From Balneolaceae bacterium (GTDB lineage Bacteria; Bacteroidota; Rhodothermia; Balneolales; Balneolaceae), in assembly GCA_007132385.1 (NCBI GenBank), contig SLOU01000086.1, positions 1 to 44,583 on the forward strand: a DNA stretch of 44,583 nt, in the 5' to 3' direction. Made by a program: the position numbers and the translations under genes. Below the pieces are notes generated by a model that searched no databases, was not told where the DNA came from, and was given only the letters and a program-made list of their open reading frames with translations. Positions 19,878 to 30,850 of the stretch are shown here, piece after piece (within the stretch, counting starts at the first letter, position 1; each line of letters opens with the position of its first letter).

Positions 19878-21269
19878 CTACCTTTTGTACCCTTCATTCC
19901 ATTCTTTTGCAACCAGGAATGCCATTTCCAGGCTTTGTTCATAGTTAAGCCGGGGGTCGCAATAGGTCTCATAATTTCGCTTCAGACCTGCCTCATTAAG
20001 GCCGTTCGCGCCTCCAACACATTCGGTGACATTGTCTCCGGTAAGCTCCAGGTGAACTCCGCCGAGGTAGTTCGCCTCCGAACGGTGGATGGCAAAAGTT
20101 GCTTTCAGTTCATCCAGGATATCATCAAAATTCCGCGTTTTCACATTTTCGGTTGTAGCAAAAGTATTGCCGTGCATAGGATCACAACTCCAGACAACCG
20201 GAAATCCTTCCCTGTTGACCGCCTTGATCAACCCTGGCAGATCTTTCTCAACTTCCTTGATTCCGAAACGGGTAATAATCACAATTTTCCCCGCTTCATG
20301 CGCCGGGTTGAGTTTTTGAATCAAACGAAGAATTTCGTCCCGGTCAAACGGCGGACCCACTTTGATTCCTATCGGGTTTTGAATTCCTTTCAGGTACTCT
20401 GCATGTGCATTATCGATGCTTCTTGTCCGGTTGCCCAGCCATACCATATGAGAGCTGAGGTTGTACCAGCCGGTTCTGCGAGGCACTCTGCGGGTCTGAG
20501 CCGCATCATAGTAAAGATTCAGTGCCTCGTGAGAAGTATACATATCGACCTTATGGAGTGTATTAAACTGATTAGGCGTTATCGACTCCATAAAACTCAC
20601 CGCCTTGTTGATGGAGTGCACCATCTGTTCATACTCCTTGTAGTAGACATTATTCTTCATAAAATCGAGCTCCCATTGCTCGGGGTGCTGAAGATCGGCA
20701 AACCCTTCATCGGATAATGCACGCAAAAAGTTGAGCGTTAACGCCGCTTTGTTGTAGGCCGTGACCATCCGTTGCGGGTCGGGCTGTCGCGCTTCTTTAT
20801 CCGGCTCGATACTATTGATCAAATCTCCCCGGTAGTTCAGCATTTTTTCACCACCGACTTCTTCATAATCTTTTGAGCGTGGCTTGGCATACTGACCGGC
20901 AATCCTGCCAACACGAACAACCGGAGTACCCATTTCATGGATCATGATAAAACTCATCTGCAGGAGCACCTTCAGAAGGTTCACGATTTTTGGGGCATTA
21001 CAGGCATTAAACGTCTCGGCACAATCTCCGCCCTGCAACAGAAATGCATTCCCGGCAGAAACCTCGGCAAGTTTTTGTTTCAGCGCCTCGATCTCCCATG
21101 AAGTGATCAATGGCGGTAAAAATCTCAATTCATCATACACTTTCTGAAGCTCATTAACATCAGGATATGGCGGCAATTGATTGATCTCATGATCGATCCA
21201 TGAAAGCGGGTGCCATTCGCCCTGATTGAATTTACTGGACTTCTTGAGGGGTGGTAATTTTATTGCCAT
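19878..21269 (-). CDS. Class II (plant-type) 3-deoxy-7-phosphoheptulonate synthase
   Basis: FLLQGGDCAETF, RVGRIAGQYAKPRS, IGIKVGPPFDRDE, VVWSCDPMHGNTF, GGVHLELTGDNVTECVGG: diagnostic class II DAHPS motifs. Confidence 0.96.
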   Translation of the reverse strand: MAIKLPPLKKSSKFNQGEWHPLSWIDHEINQLPPYPDVNELQKVYDELRFLPPLITSWEIEALKQKLAEVSAGNAFLLQGGDCAETFNACNAPKIVNLLKVLLQMSFIMIHEMGTPVVRVGRIAGQYAKPRSKDYEEVGGEKMLNYRGDLINSIEPDKEARQPDPQRMVTAYNKAALTLNFLRALSDEGFADLQHPEQWELDFMKNNVYYKEYEQMVHSINKAVSFMESITPNQFNTLHKVDMYTSHEALNLYYDAAQTRRVPRRTGWYNLSSHMVWLGNRTRSIDNAHAEYLKGIQNPIGIKVGPPFDRDEILRLIQKLNPAHEAGKIVIITRFGIKEVEKDLPGLIKAVNREGFPVVWSCDPMHGNTFATTENVKTRNFDDILDELKATFAIHRSEANYLGGVHLELTGDNVTECVGGANGLNEAGLKRNYETYCDPRLNYEQSLEMAFLVAKEWNEGYKR

Positions 21270-21578
21270 TGAAAAATCGTGTTACTTAAAAAAATTTTGA
21301 TAGAAATTATTAAACTATTTGCAAGCTTTAAATATATCAATAATTTCGCTGCATTTCCTGCCCGGCCACAATTTGTTTCGATAAGTTTTTGAAAGGAAGC
21401 CTGGAGCTTCGATAAGCTTTCGCATGGAAACCCGGAACGGGGAATGTAAATACAAATCACGAAAATCGCATCCTCCTTCATGCGATTCAAAACAGATTTT
21501 TTCTTCATAAAGAACGTGAGTTTCGCCTTCCTCTTTTGTATCTTTCCAGATTAACCTCAACCACAATCCGAATCTCTT

Positions 21579-24440
21579 TTGCAGCAACATATCATCGTCC
21601 GCGGTGCCCGTGAACACAATTTGAAAAACATCGACGTGGATATTCCACGGGAAAGGCTTGTCGTTGTCACCGGGCTCTCCGGTTCGGGGAAATCCTCCCT
21701 GGCATTCGACACAATCTATGCAGAGGGCCAACGCCGGTTCATGGAATCTCTTTCGGCCTATGCCCGGCAGTTTCTGGGTATGATGGAACGCCCGGATGTG
21801 GATTTCATCGACGGGCTCTCCCCGGTTATCTCCATCGACCAGAAAACCACCAACCGTAATCCCCGCTCTACCGTAGGCACGGTTACCGAAATATACGATT
21901 ATCTACGCCTTCTATATGCCCGGATCGGAGAACCGTACTCCTACCTGACCGGTAACAAAATGGCCAAGCAGTCGCCCGACCAGGTACTCGAATCCATTAT
22001 GGAGTTGCCATCAGGCACAAAAGCTTATTGCCTGGCGCCGGTAGTCCGCGGACGAAAAGGCCATTACCGGGAACTCTTCGAACAAATGCAAAAACAGGGA
22101 TTTATTAAAGCACGGGTTGATGGAGAGCTGGTGGATCTTGAAGATGGAATGAAACTCGACCGGTACAAAACCCACAATATCGAGGTGGTGGTCGACCGGT
22201 TCGTAATTAGTGACAAAAGCCGTAAACGGATCTCCGAAAGTGTGCGAATGGCCCTGGAGATGGCCGATGGAAACCTGATTCTTGGTATTCAAAACGAAGC
22301 AAAAGAGCTCGAAGACCGCGTTTTTTCCATGAATTTATTTGACCCTGAAAGCGGCCTTGCCTACGAGGATCCTGCACCAAATCTTTTTTCCTTTAACTCC
22401 CCTTATGGAGCTTGCAAAACGTGCAACGGCCTCGGCTACATCTACGATATGAGCCGTGATTTGGTAGTCCCAAACCCAAAACAAACCATTCGTGAAGGTG
22501 GAATTCGTTTCCTGGGTGAACCACGCGATATATTTGCTTTCAAACAGCTCAAAGCTATTCTGGAAACCGTAAACCTCGATTTTGATACACCCATCAGCGA
22601 GTTTTCGGATGAGGCGCTGAACCTGCTTTTTGAGGGAGGCGGTGATGAAAAATTTAATGTCCACTACGACTTCAAAGACAGTAATGTCACGTATAAGCAC
22701 CGTTTTTCCGGACTCAGGACGATGATTCGTGAACAATACGAGGAAAGTAAATCCAACAAGCAGCGGGATAAAGCCAAAGCGTTTCTCTCCAGGGTTTCCT
22801 GCAGCTCTTGTGGCGGCGGACGTCTCAGCCGGGAAGCACTTTCCTACAAGATCGATTCCAATACAATCCAGGATCTTGTCACACAGGATATCCATTCCCT
22901 GCGCAGAACGGTCGGGAACCTGAAACTGAACGTCCGTCAGCGGACAATCGGCAAGCAGGTGCTCAAAGAGGTAATTGACCGGATCGACTTTCTGCTGAAT
23001 GTAGGGCTGGGCTATCTGACTCTCGACAGGGAAGCGCAAACCCTGAGCGGCGGTGAAGCCCAGCGCATTCGCCTGGCAACCCAAATCGGTACTCAATTGG
23101 TGGGGGTACTCTATATCCTGGACGAACCGAGTATCGGCCTTCATCAAAAAGATAACATTAAACTGATCCGTTCCCTTCAAACGCTGCGGGACCTAGGCAA
23201 TACCGTGATCGTGGTAGAACACGACCGGGAAACGATCGAACAGGCCGATTATGTGATCGACCTCGGTCCGGGAGCCGGCCGGCAGGGAGGCGAGATTGTA
23301 ACGCAGGGCCGCCCGAATCAACTGGACAAACAATCGCTCACAGCACGCTTTATGAGTGACGAAGAGGTGATCCCAATTCCCGCAAACCGGCGAAACGGTA
23401 CGAAGAAAACGATCACTCTCCTGGGGGCACGGGGCCACAACCTGGCGAATGTGACTCTGAACCTTCCATTGGCCAAATTTATCTGTGTAACCGGGGTCAG
23501 CGGCAGCGGAAAAAGCTCGTTGATTAACCAGACGCTGGAACCGATTCTCTCTTCCCATTTTTACAACTCCAAGTCTGTCCCACTGCCCTACGACGACGCC
23601 GAAGGAATTGATAATGTTGATAAAGTGATCTCCATCGATCAAAGCCCGATCGGCCGCACACCCCGTTCCAATCCGGGCACCTATACCAAAGTGTTTGACC
23701 ATATCCGGGCGTTATTTGCAGAGTTGCCGGAATCAAAAATCCGCGGCTATGATCAGGGGCGCTTCTCCTTTAATGTCAAAGGCGGGCGATGCGAAACCTG
23801 TAGTGGCGATGGCGTGAGAAAAATTGAAATGAATTTCCTTCCGGATGTCTATGTCGATTGTGAAGAGTGTAACGGTAAACGGTACAACCGGGAAACCCTC
23901 GAAATCCATTACCGTGAAAAGAATATTTCTGAAGTGCTTGATATGACTGCCGACCAGGCGCTTGAATTCTTCGATTCGCTGCCTGCTGTCAAACGCAAGC
24001 TTCAGACGCTGGTAGATGTCGGTCTCGGATATTTGCGGTTGGGTCAGCCGAGCACCACTCTTAGCGGCGGCGAAGCACAGCGTATCAAGCTGGCGCGTGA
24101 GCTCTCCAAAATCGGCACGGGAGATACCCTCTACATTATGGACGAACCGACCACCGGCCTCCATTTTCAGGACGTACGGATGCTGGTGGATGTCATCCAG
24201 CAGCTAGTGGACAAGGGCAATACCGTTATTGTCATTGAGCATAACCTCGACCTGATCAAGGCGGCCGACTGGATCATCGACCTGGGTCCGGATGGTGGCA
24301 ATGCAGGCGGACAGATCATCGCAGAAGGCACCCCGGAACAGCTTGCCGAAAAGCATGAAGCAAGCTATACAGGCCGCTATCTGAAGGAGGAGTTTGAACG
24401 GCTGAAAGCACGAACGGATCAGATGCAAATGCAAAATTAA
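21579..24440 (+). CDS. uvrA: Excinuclease ABC subunit A
   Basis: Two ABC ATPase cassettes ([38 protein letters not shown]), zinc-finger motifs ([16 protein letters not shown]), LSGGEAQRI twice. TTG start. Confidence 0.98.
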   Translation: MQQHIIVRGAREHNLKNIDVDIPRERLVVVTGLSGSGKSSLAFDTIYAEGQRRFMESLSAYARQFLGMMERPDVDFIDGLSPVISIDQKTTNRNPRSTVGTVTEIYDYLRLLYARIGEPYSYLTGNKMAKQSPDQVLESIMELPSGTKAYCLAPVVRGRKGHYRELFEQMQKQGFIKARVDGELVDLEDGMKLDRYKTHNIEVVVDRFVISDKSRKRISESVRMALEMADGNLILGIQNEAKELEDRVFSMNLFDPESGLAYEDPAPNLFSFNSPYGACKTCNGLGYIYDMSRDLVVPNPKQTIREGGIRFLGEPRDIFAFKQLKAILETVNLDFDTPISEFSDEALNLLFEGGGDEKFNVHYDFKDSNVTYKHRFSGLRTMIREQYEESKSNKQRDKAKAFLSRVSCSSCGGGRLSREALSYKIDSNTIQDLVTQDIHSLRRTVGNLKLNVRQRTIGKQVLKEVIDRIDFLLNVGLGYLTLDREAQTLSGGEAQRIRLATQIGTQLVGVLYILDEPSIGLHQKDNIKLIRSLQTLRDLGNTVIVVEHDRETIEQADYVIDLGPGAGRQGGEIVTQGRPNQLDKQSLTARFMSDEEVIPIPANRRNGTKKTITLLGARGHNLANVTLNLPLAKFICVTGVSGSGKSSLINQTLEPILSSHFYNSKSVPLPYDDAEGIDNVDKVISIDQSPIGRTPRSNPGTYTKVFDHIRALFAELPESKIRGYDQGRFSFNVKGGRCETCSGDGVRKIEMNFLPDVYVDCEECNGKRYNRETLEIHYREKNISEVLDMTADQALEFFDSLPAVKRKLQTLVDVGLGYLRLGQPSTTLSGGEAQRIKLARELSKIGTGDTLYIMDEPTTGLHFQDVRMLVDVIQQLVDKGNTVIVIEHNLDLIKAADWIIDLGPDGGNAGGQIIAEGTPEQLAEKHEASYTGRYLKEEFERLKARTDQMQMQN

Positions 24441-25393
24441 TTCGGTTCCCCGGCCTCTACGACACTGTCCATGCGGACATGCACAGTACTCAGATCCACA
24501 GCAGAAGTTACGTCCGCACTGAATGTAAATTTTTCCCTTATCAGGGCCAGCCGGCAAGCTTCCATTGCTGAAGACCGGATAACCGGCAAAGACAACTCCT
24601 GATCCCTGACGTTAATCCAGAAAAATACCTGCAGTTCAACATAATCGGGATCAAATCCCTTGATCGACACCGAAGGCGCCGGCTTTTTTATGACTCCCTT
24701 TGATTTTTTAATGGTTTGCAGTAATAGATCGGTCGCCGCTTTGGCATCATCAGCGTAGTCGATCCCAACGGTAAATTGTCCTCTGCGGAGCCCATCCATC
24801 GTATAATTGTGAAGAGGCCTGGTAAAGAGTTGAGCACTGGGTATAAAAATATCGCATCCGTCACCGGTTCGAATATGGGTATGGCGTAAATGAATATTCT
24901 GCACCCTGCCCTGCAGCCCTGCCGATTCTATCAAATCCCCTTTATTAAACGGGCGGCTGAAGGCAAGAAAAAATCCGGCCAGCAGATTTTCTCCGATATC
25001 GCGAAAGGCAAAACCCAGCATAATCGCCACAAGCCCTCCCCCGGCAAGCAGGCTTGCAGCAAAAGTCTGAAATCCGATGATGTTGAGAAAAAAGATAAAA
25101 CCGATAAAAACAGAAACCCCTACTATTAACCTTTGAAAATAGTGCAGGTTTGTTTCCGACAGGGATGTTCTGCCTAATATCCCGTCATAAACCCGGCTGA
25201 TCAACTTCCCCGCAAAGTAAAACAATAAAATGACGACAATGCCGAATGCAATTCGCGGAAACATCGATGCAAACTGCTCCAGTTCAGCGAACAAACTTTC
25301 AGAAAACGTTTCAATCATAACAAATTCAGATATTGAAGTGGAAGTAATAGTGAATGATGAAATACTCCCGGGCAGAGCCATTTGAAAATTCAT
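24437..25393 (-). CDS. Small-conductance mechanosensitive channel (MscS family)
   Basis: ASLLAGGGLVAIMLGFAFRDIGENLLAGFFLAFSRPFNKGDLIE matches the MscS TM3/beta domain. Confidence 0.95.
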   Translation of the reverse strand: MNFQMALPGSISSFTITSTSISEFVMIETFSESLFAELEQFASMFPRIAFGIVVILLFYFAGKLISRVYDGILGRTSLSETNLHYFQRLIVGVSVFIGFIFFLNIIGFQTFAASLLAGGGLVAIMLGFAFRDIGENLLAGFFLAFSRPFNKGDLIESAGLQGRVQNIHLRHTHIRTGDGCDIFIPSAQLFTRPLHNYTMDGLRRGQFTVGIDYADDAKAATDLLLQTIKKSKGVIKKPAPSVSIKGFDPDYVELQVFFWINVRDQELSLPVIRSSAMEACRLALIREKFTFSADVTSAVDLSTVHVRMDSVVEAGEPN

Positions 25394-25556
25394 TGCCTGG
25401 CAAAGCTCTCAGGAAAATTCTTCGATTACCTAAACAGGTTTTTTACGATTTGCATTTCCTGTGTATGAAACAAGCATTATAAACGTTCAAACTTTGTTAG
25501 CCAATTTCGAAAATCGTGTTTGTCAACTGTCGAACTTCTCACTATTTTTGAGCTTC

Positions 25557-26105
25557 ATGAAACTATTCCGTATACATATCCTGAAGTGGATTGTCAGCCT
25601 GATGCTGACACTCGGACTTGCCGTTCACCTCGCCATACCCTATTCGAGCAAGGCTCAGAAAACAGCATTTGCCCAGTGGCTTGACAGGAATGTGGTTGAA
25701 AACGGTGAGGAAAGTGAAATCACCATTCGGTCGCATATCAAGCAACTGCCGTTTAAGAGTGAAAATTTCCCACTCTTTCTTCAGGAAGCTTCACTTCTGG
25801 TGGCCAATCACAAAAATGATTTCAATATTCCGATTGGCAATACCCAGGAAAAAGATATCAGCAAGTGGCTTGTCAAACAGTGGACACAGCATGAAAGTCA
25901 GACGACCAAGTCGGATGCCTTACTGCCTGAAACGATTAAATCGTCCCTTAAATGGCTATTGCAACATCAACCGGTTTCCGGTTTGTTTTTTGCTACGGAG
26001 CAGGAGTTTGTTCCGTTGCTGAAAGAATCGATTAAAAACCTGATTTTCGTCACTCAATCCGAGCCTATCCCGTTTTTGAGTGGTATCTCGATCAACGCTC
26101 CCTAG
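25557..26105 (+). CDS. Hypothetical secreted/periplasmic protein
   Basis: ORF with hydrophobic N-terminus MKLFRIHILKWIVSLMLTLGLAVHLAIPYSSKAQ from ATG 25557; no recognised domain. Confidence 0.55.
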   Translation: MKLFRIHILKWIVSLMLTLGLAVHLAIPYSSKAQKTAFAQWLDRNVVENGEESEITIRSHIKQLPFKSENFPLFLQEASLLVANHKNDFNIPIGNTQEKDISKWLVKQWTQHESQTTKSDALLPETIKSSLKWLLQHQPVSGLFFATEQEFVPLLKESIKNLIFVTQSEPIPFLSGISINAP

Positions 26106-26234
26106 TACCCGCTATCCTTCTCTTTCGATTTTATCATATTTACGGGCGAAATCTGTCTGGATTTCCGCACTGTTCGGAATATCATTCCTTAATCAAGACT
26201 TTTTTAATTAACCAATTCAAAAAAATTAAATACC

Positions 26235-28034
26235 ATGAAAGGCAACGGATTTAAATTATTATGCATTTTTGCATTCCTTGGACTTACCGTTTGGTATCTG
26301 TTCCCGACCGTACAATGGACACTGGAACAGAGACATATCGATAACATGCCTGAAGCCGAAAGGGCGGCCTATCAGGATGAAAACCGTGAAAAGCTGCAAA
26401 ACCTGAGAGCGCGTTCGCTCTCTCTTGGCCTGGATCTCCAGGGCGGCATGCACGTAACCCTGGAAGTGGGAACACCACAACTTTTGATTGAACTGGCCGG
26501 GGATTTTGCTGATGATGCACTTGAAGAGATGGTTGGCATAGCTGCCGACCGGGCTTTTGAAGATCGAACCGACATCGTGGATGAGCTGGTCAGTGAGTTC
26601 GAAAGCCGCGACGCGAATGCACGCCTGAGCCGGTATTACCGGTCAGATTCAGAGGGAATCACCCGGAGATCGGAAAATTCAGAAGTCGCCAGCTATCTGA
26701 AAGAACAGAGAAATGAGGCTGTAGATCGTGCGATGGAGATTATACGTACTCGGGTTGACCGTTTCGGTGTGGCTGAGCCCAGCATTATGAAGCAGGGTGA
26801 TAACCGGATTATTGTCGAACTTCCCGGTGTGGACGATGAACAGCGGATGCGTGACCTGCTTCGCGGTACAGCCAGGCTTGAATTCCGCCTCGCTGCTGAT
26901 ACCGATGAAATGAACAACGCGCGGCAAAACATTATGGAATACTACGACCAGCTTGCCGAAGAAGATGAGGATTTAGAGCAGAATATTCTGAGAACTATTT
27001 TGGAAACCAATGTTCAGAATCCATATATATTCGGCTATGCGGCAGGAACCGATACCGCACAGGTCAACCGCATTATCGAGACGGAAGAGTTCCAGGAGCG
27101 CCTGCCTCGAAATACGGCCCTTCTGTGGGGTTCATCTCCCCTCTACCAGCAGGATGGACTCGATTTTTACGAGCTCATCGGGGTCAGAAGCCAGGTTGAA
27201 CTGACCGGTGATGTGATTTCGGAAGCACGTGTAGCGTTTGATCCCAACACCAATGTGCCTGAAGTATCGATGTCGATGAATACCGAAGGTGCTCGCCGCT
27301 GGGCCCGGATTACCGGTGCGAACATAGGCCGCCCTGTCGCCATTATTCTCGACAACTACGTGTATTCCTATCCGACTGTACGCAGCCGGATCAACAACGG
27401 CCGTTCCTCTATCTCCGGCCTTGGAGGGCTCTCTGAAGCTGAGGATTTGGTAAACATCCTTCTTTCCGGTGCACTCCCTGCGCCGATGGATATCATCGAA
27501 GAACGTACCGTTGGTGCGACTCTCGGTGAGGCGTCTATCCGGGCAGGGTTCCTTTCGGTCGTATTCGGACTGATCGCTGTTGCCATATTTATGATCTTCT
27601 ATTACCACGCCGGAGGTGCGATTGCCGACCTGGCGCTTTTCCTCAACATCATCTTCATATTGGGGATATTAGCCGGCTTCCAGGCCACTCTAACCTTGCC
27701 CGGTATAGCCGGCATCGTGTTGACAATCGGTATGGCGGTGGACGCCAACGTACTGATTTTTGACAGGATCCGGGAAGAACTACGTGCCGGCAAGACACTA
27801 AAAGCAGCGATCGATAACGGATACGCGAATGCGATGAGTGCGATTATTGACGCAAATGTTACGACATTTTTCGTAGGTATTATTCTTTTCAGTTTTGGAA
27901 TGGGGCCCATCAAAGGGTTTGCCGTAACGTTGATGGCAGGTATTGCCGCATCACTTTTCAGTGCAATTGTGATCACGCGGGTGATTGTTGATTATCTGAC
28001 CAGGGAACGAACTGCAAAACTGAGTTTCGGTTAA
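26235..28034 (+). CDS. secD: Protein translocase subunit SecD
   Basis: LGLDLQGGMHVTLEV, VDRFGVAEPSIMKQGDNRIIVELPGV, IAGIVLTIGMAVDANVLIFDRIREEL. Confidence 0.97.
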   Translation: MKGNGFKLLCIFAFLGLTVWYLFPTVQWTLEQRHIDNMPEAERAAYQDENREKLQNLRARSLSLGLDLQGGMHVTLEVGTPQLLIELAGDFADDALEEMVGIAADRAFEDRTDIVDELVSEFESRDANARLSRYYRSDSEGITRRSENSEVASYLKEQRNEAVDRAMEIIRTRVDRFGVAEPSIMKQGDNRIIVELPGVDDEQRMRDLLRGTARLEFRLAADTDEMNNARQNIMEYYDQLAEEDEDLEQNILRTILETNVQNPYIFGYAAGTDTAQVNRIIETEEFQERLPRNTALLWGSSPLYQQDGLDFYELIGVRSQVELTGDVISEARVAFDPNTNVPEVSMSMNTEGARRWARITGANIGRPVAIILDNYVYSYPTVRSRINNGRSSISGLGGLSEAEDLVNILLSGALPAPMDIIEERTVGATLGEASIRAGFLSVVFGLIAVAIFMIFYYHAGGAIADLALFLNIIFILGILAGFQATLTLPGIAGIVLTIGMAVDANVLIFDRIREELRAGKTLKAAIDNGYANAMSAIIDANVTTFFVGIILFSFGMGPIKGFAVTLMAGIAASLFSAIVITRVIVDYLTRERTAKLSFG

Positions 28035-28078
28035 TGCAATTGAAACCAAAGAATTTAAAACAATAGAGGAATATAGTT

Positions 28079-29005
28079 ATGAGATGGTTTGAAACTCCAA
28101 ATTTTGACTTTATCGGAGCTCACAAAATCGCCTACTACTTTTCAGGGGCTCTTATGCTGATCTCCCTGGTTGCGATCTTCGGATTGGGACTTAATTACGG
28201 AATCGACTTCCGGGGCGGTAACGAATACGTATTTCAGTTTGAAGAACCGGTAGAGATTGTAGAAACCCGGTCAGAACTGACTGAAGCGCTGGGTGTACAA
28301 CCGGAAGTCCGGCATTACGGATCTTCTTCTGAAATCATGATCCGTACAGATGCGGAAGGTGAAATTACCGAAATTCGTGGTATGATAGAGTCTTCGCTCT
28401 CGGAAATTTATCCGGACAATCCCTATACGGTGATCAAAACCGATGTAGTGGGCCCCCGGTTTGCTGAAGACCTGCGGGTCGCAGCGATGAATTCCGTTCT
28501 TTTTGCTCTGGCGGTAGTCTTTATATACATTCTGATCCGTTTCAAGAAATGGTATTTTTCAGCAGGTGCTGTTGCCGCACTGTTTCATGATGTCACCATT
28601 GTATTGGGTGTTTTTACCATATTGGCACAATTTGCACCCTTCGATGTGACCATCGGGCAGGCGATCATTGCTGCCTTTTTGACCATTGTCGGTTACTCCC
28701 TGAACGATACGGTTGTTGTATTTGACCGGATCAGGGAAAACTCCATTATATACAAGACCATGGAGTTTAAAAAGATGGTTAACAAAAGCCTGAACGATAC
28801 CCTGAGCCGTACGGTCATAACCTCGGTTACCACCTTGTTTGTGGTAACTGTGCTGTTTATCTTTGGCGGTGAAGTTCTGAAAGGATTTTCATTTGCACTG
28901 ATTATAGGCGTTATATTGGGTACCTACAGCTCTCTTTTCGTTGCAAGTGCTTTGGTTGTCGAATTAGAATTACGAGCCAAAGCCAAAGCGAAAGCAAAAT
29001 CCTGA
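28079..29005 (+). CDS. secF: Protein translocase subunit SecF
   Basis: YGIDFRGGNEYVF, VGYSLNDTVVVFDRIREN, LNDTLSRTVITSVTTL. Confidence 0.97.
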   Translation: MRWFETPNFDFIGAHKIAYYFSGALMLISLVAIFGLGLNYGIDFRGGNEYVFQFEEPVEIVETRSELTEALGVQPEVRHYGSSSEIMIRTDAEGEITEIRGMIESSLSEIYPDNPYTVIKTDVVGPRFAEDLRVAAMNSVLFALAVVFIYILIRFKKWYFSAGAVAALFHDVTIVLGVFTILAQFAPFDVTIGQAIIAAFLTIVGYSLNDTVVVFDRIRENSIIYKTMEFKKMVNKSLNDTLSRTVITSVTTLFVVTVLFIFGGEVLKGFSFALIIGVILGTYSSLFVASALVVELELRAKAKAKAKS

Positions 29006-29137
29006 TCAGTACCTGGTGGTAATGATGAATATATTGCACGGGCATTCCGTTCCGTCTGAAATCGGGACGGTATGATCCGGCAGTTGTTCCAGGACGCCCC
29101 CAGCACAAACAGACCCATAACGAACCGGAGAATACCT

Positions 29138-29485
29138 ATGAGTTTTAAAGTTTCTGAGCGATATAACTGCGTCGTGATTGAATTTAAAGGCAATGTGATG
29201 GGAGGCCCTGATGCAGTGAATCTGAATGAAAAGTTGCATGAACTGATTGAAAAAGGAAAAAATAATATCGTGGTGGACCTTGGAAAAGTCGGTTTTATGA
29301 ACTCTTCGGGGCTCGGTATGCTGATCGGTGCTCTCACAACTATGCGAAAAGCCGGTGGTGACTTGCGTATTGCCAACGCAACTGATAAAATTGAGAGTCT
29401 GCTTGTGATTACAAAACTTATTACAGTCTTCAAGCATTACAAGTCGCTCGATAAAGCTGTAGAATCATATGAAGAGGGTAAATAA
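29138..29485 (+). CDS. STAS-domain protein (anti-sigma factor antagonist-like)
   Basis: NNIVVDLGKVGFMNSSGLGMLIGALTTMRKAGGDLRIAN; conserved Ser in the STAS phosphorylation-site context (MNSSGLG). Confidence 0.92.
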   Translation: MSFKVSERYNCVVIEFKGNVMGGPDAVNLNEKLHELIEKGKNNIVVDLGKVGFMNSSGLGMLIGALTTMRKAGGDLRIANATDKIESLLVITKLITVFKHYKSLDKAVESYEEGK

Positions 29486-29513
29486 CCCTCACATCCTGAA
29501 CATTTAAAAACTC

Positions 29514-29546
29514 AAAAAGGGGTGTTTGCTGCACCTCTTTTTTTTT
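29514..29546 (+). terminator. Rho-independent terminator between the STAS gene and purA
   Basis: aaaaaggggtg-tttgctg-cacctcttttttttt; 11-bp stem with one G-U, followed by a T tract. Ends 7 nt before the purA ATG. Confidence 0.8.
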
Positions 29547-29553
29547 GAAAATT

Positions 29554-30834
29554 ATGGCAGTACGAATAATAGTTGGAGCCCAATGGGGAGATGAAGGTAA
29601 AGGCAAAGTTGTAGACCTGCTCAGTAAATCGGCTGATTTCGTTGTTCGCTATCAGGGAGGAGCCAATGCAGGCCACACGCTTAAATTTGACGATCGCGAA
29701 GTTGTTTTGCACCTGATCCCGTCCGGTATTTTCAATGGTGATGCGCGATGTGTAATTGCAAATGGTGTTGTAGTGGATCCTAAAGCACTTCTTGACGAAA
29801 TCGGTCATGTTGAACAGATGGGTGTCGACCTCTCGTCCAAACTTTCGATCAGTGAATCGGCCCATGTAATTCTTCCCTATCACCGTATTCTCGACCAGGT
29901 CAAAGAAAAAAGCCGTGGTGAAAATGCCATTGGCACTACCGGGCGCGGAATCGGGCCGGCATATGTGAGTAAAGTGTCGCGGGTGGGTATCCGCATGAGC
30001 GACCTGCTCACCCCCGGTTTACTGAAAGAGAAGATTGAACACAATCTGGCTGATATCAATAAGGCCCTGATACACATTTACAACGAACCGGTTCTGGATG
30101 CGGCCGAAATGTTCGAATCGCTGAAACCATCTGTCGAACGGATCAAACCCTTTATCTGCAATACTGCCCGGTTGCTTCACGATGCAGTAGATAATGAGAA
30201 AGAAATACTGCTTGAAGGCGCCCAGGGAAGCCTGCTCGATCTCGATCACGGAACTTATCCCTATGTCACATCTTCTTCGCCTACAGCGGGTGGAGCGTGC
30301 ACCGGAAGCGGGATCCCACCCACTGCCGTTACCCATGTGATGGGCATTACCAAAGCTTACTGCACACGTGTCGGGAACGGGCCATTTCCGAGCGAACTTC
30401 TTGATAGTACCGGAGAAGAGCTACGCAAGCAGGGAATGGAATTTGGTGCCACAACCGGCCGGCCGCGCCGTTGCGGCTGGCTCGATTTGGTTGCACTGCA
30501 GTATGCTGTGCGTTTAAACGGTTTGAACGAACTCACACTTACAAAGCTGGACGTACTCGACGCTTTTGATACCATAAAAATCTGTACTGAATATGATATT
30601 GAAGGCCAGCGCACCGATATTTTCCCTCTCAGCGAAAAAAAACTGTGCAAGGTCAATCCGGTATATAAAACCATGGAGGGATGGAAAGGCAGCACAACAC
30701 GAAATATTGCCAAACTGTCCAGCCTGCCTGAAAATGCACGTAAGTATATTGGTTATGTTGAAGATTTTATCGGGGTACCACTGCGAATCATATCCACAGG
30801 CCCCAAACGAAGCGAGACGATTGTTCGTTATTGA
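29554..30834 (+). CDS. purA: Adenylosuccinate synthetase
   Basis: GAQWGDEGKGKVVDLL, GGANAGHTL, GTTGRGIGPAYVSKVSRVGIRM, LEGAQGSLLDLDHGTYPYVTSSSP. Confidence 0.98.
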   Translation: MAVRIIVGAQWGDEGKGKVVDLLSKSADFVVRYQGGANAGHTLKFDDREVVLHLIPSGIFNGDARCVIANGVVVDPKALLDEIGHVEQMGVDLSSKLSISESAHVILPYHRILDQVKEKSRGENAIGTTGRGIGPAYVSKVSRVGIRMSDLLTPGLLKEKIEHNLADINKALIHIYNEPVLDAAEMFESLKPSVERIKPFICNTARLLHDAVDNEKEILLEGAQGSLLDLDHGTYPYVTSSSPTAGGACTGSGIPPTAVTHVMGITKAYCTRVGNGPFPSELLDSTGEELRKQGMEFGATTGRPRRCGWLDLVALQYAVRLNGLNELTLTKLDVLDAFDTIKICTEYDIEGQRTDIFPLSEKKLCKVNPVYKTMEGWKGSTTRNIAKLSSLPENARKYIGYVEDFIGVPLRIISTGPKRSETIVRY

Positions 30835-30850
30835 CATAACCTGAATACGT

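Noticed and set aside
19935-20717. 260-aa plus-strand ORF opposite DAHP synthase
   Set aside because: Antisense shadow ORF; the minus-strand gene is unambiguous.
21260-21731. Minus-strand ORFs between DAHP synthase and uvrA
   Set aside because: Overlap the uvrA 5' end and intergenic DNA; no homology signal visible.
22335-23180. 281-aa minus-strand ORF inside uvrA (and 23193..23702, 23733..24164)
   Set aside because: Antisense ORFs produced by uvrA codon bias; no recognisable domains.
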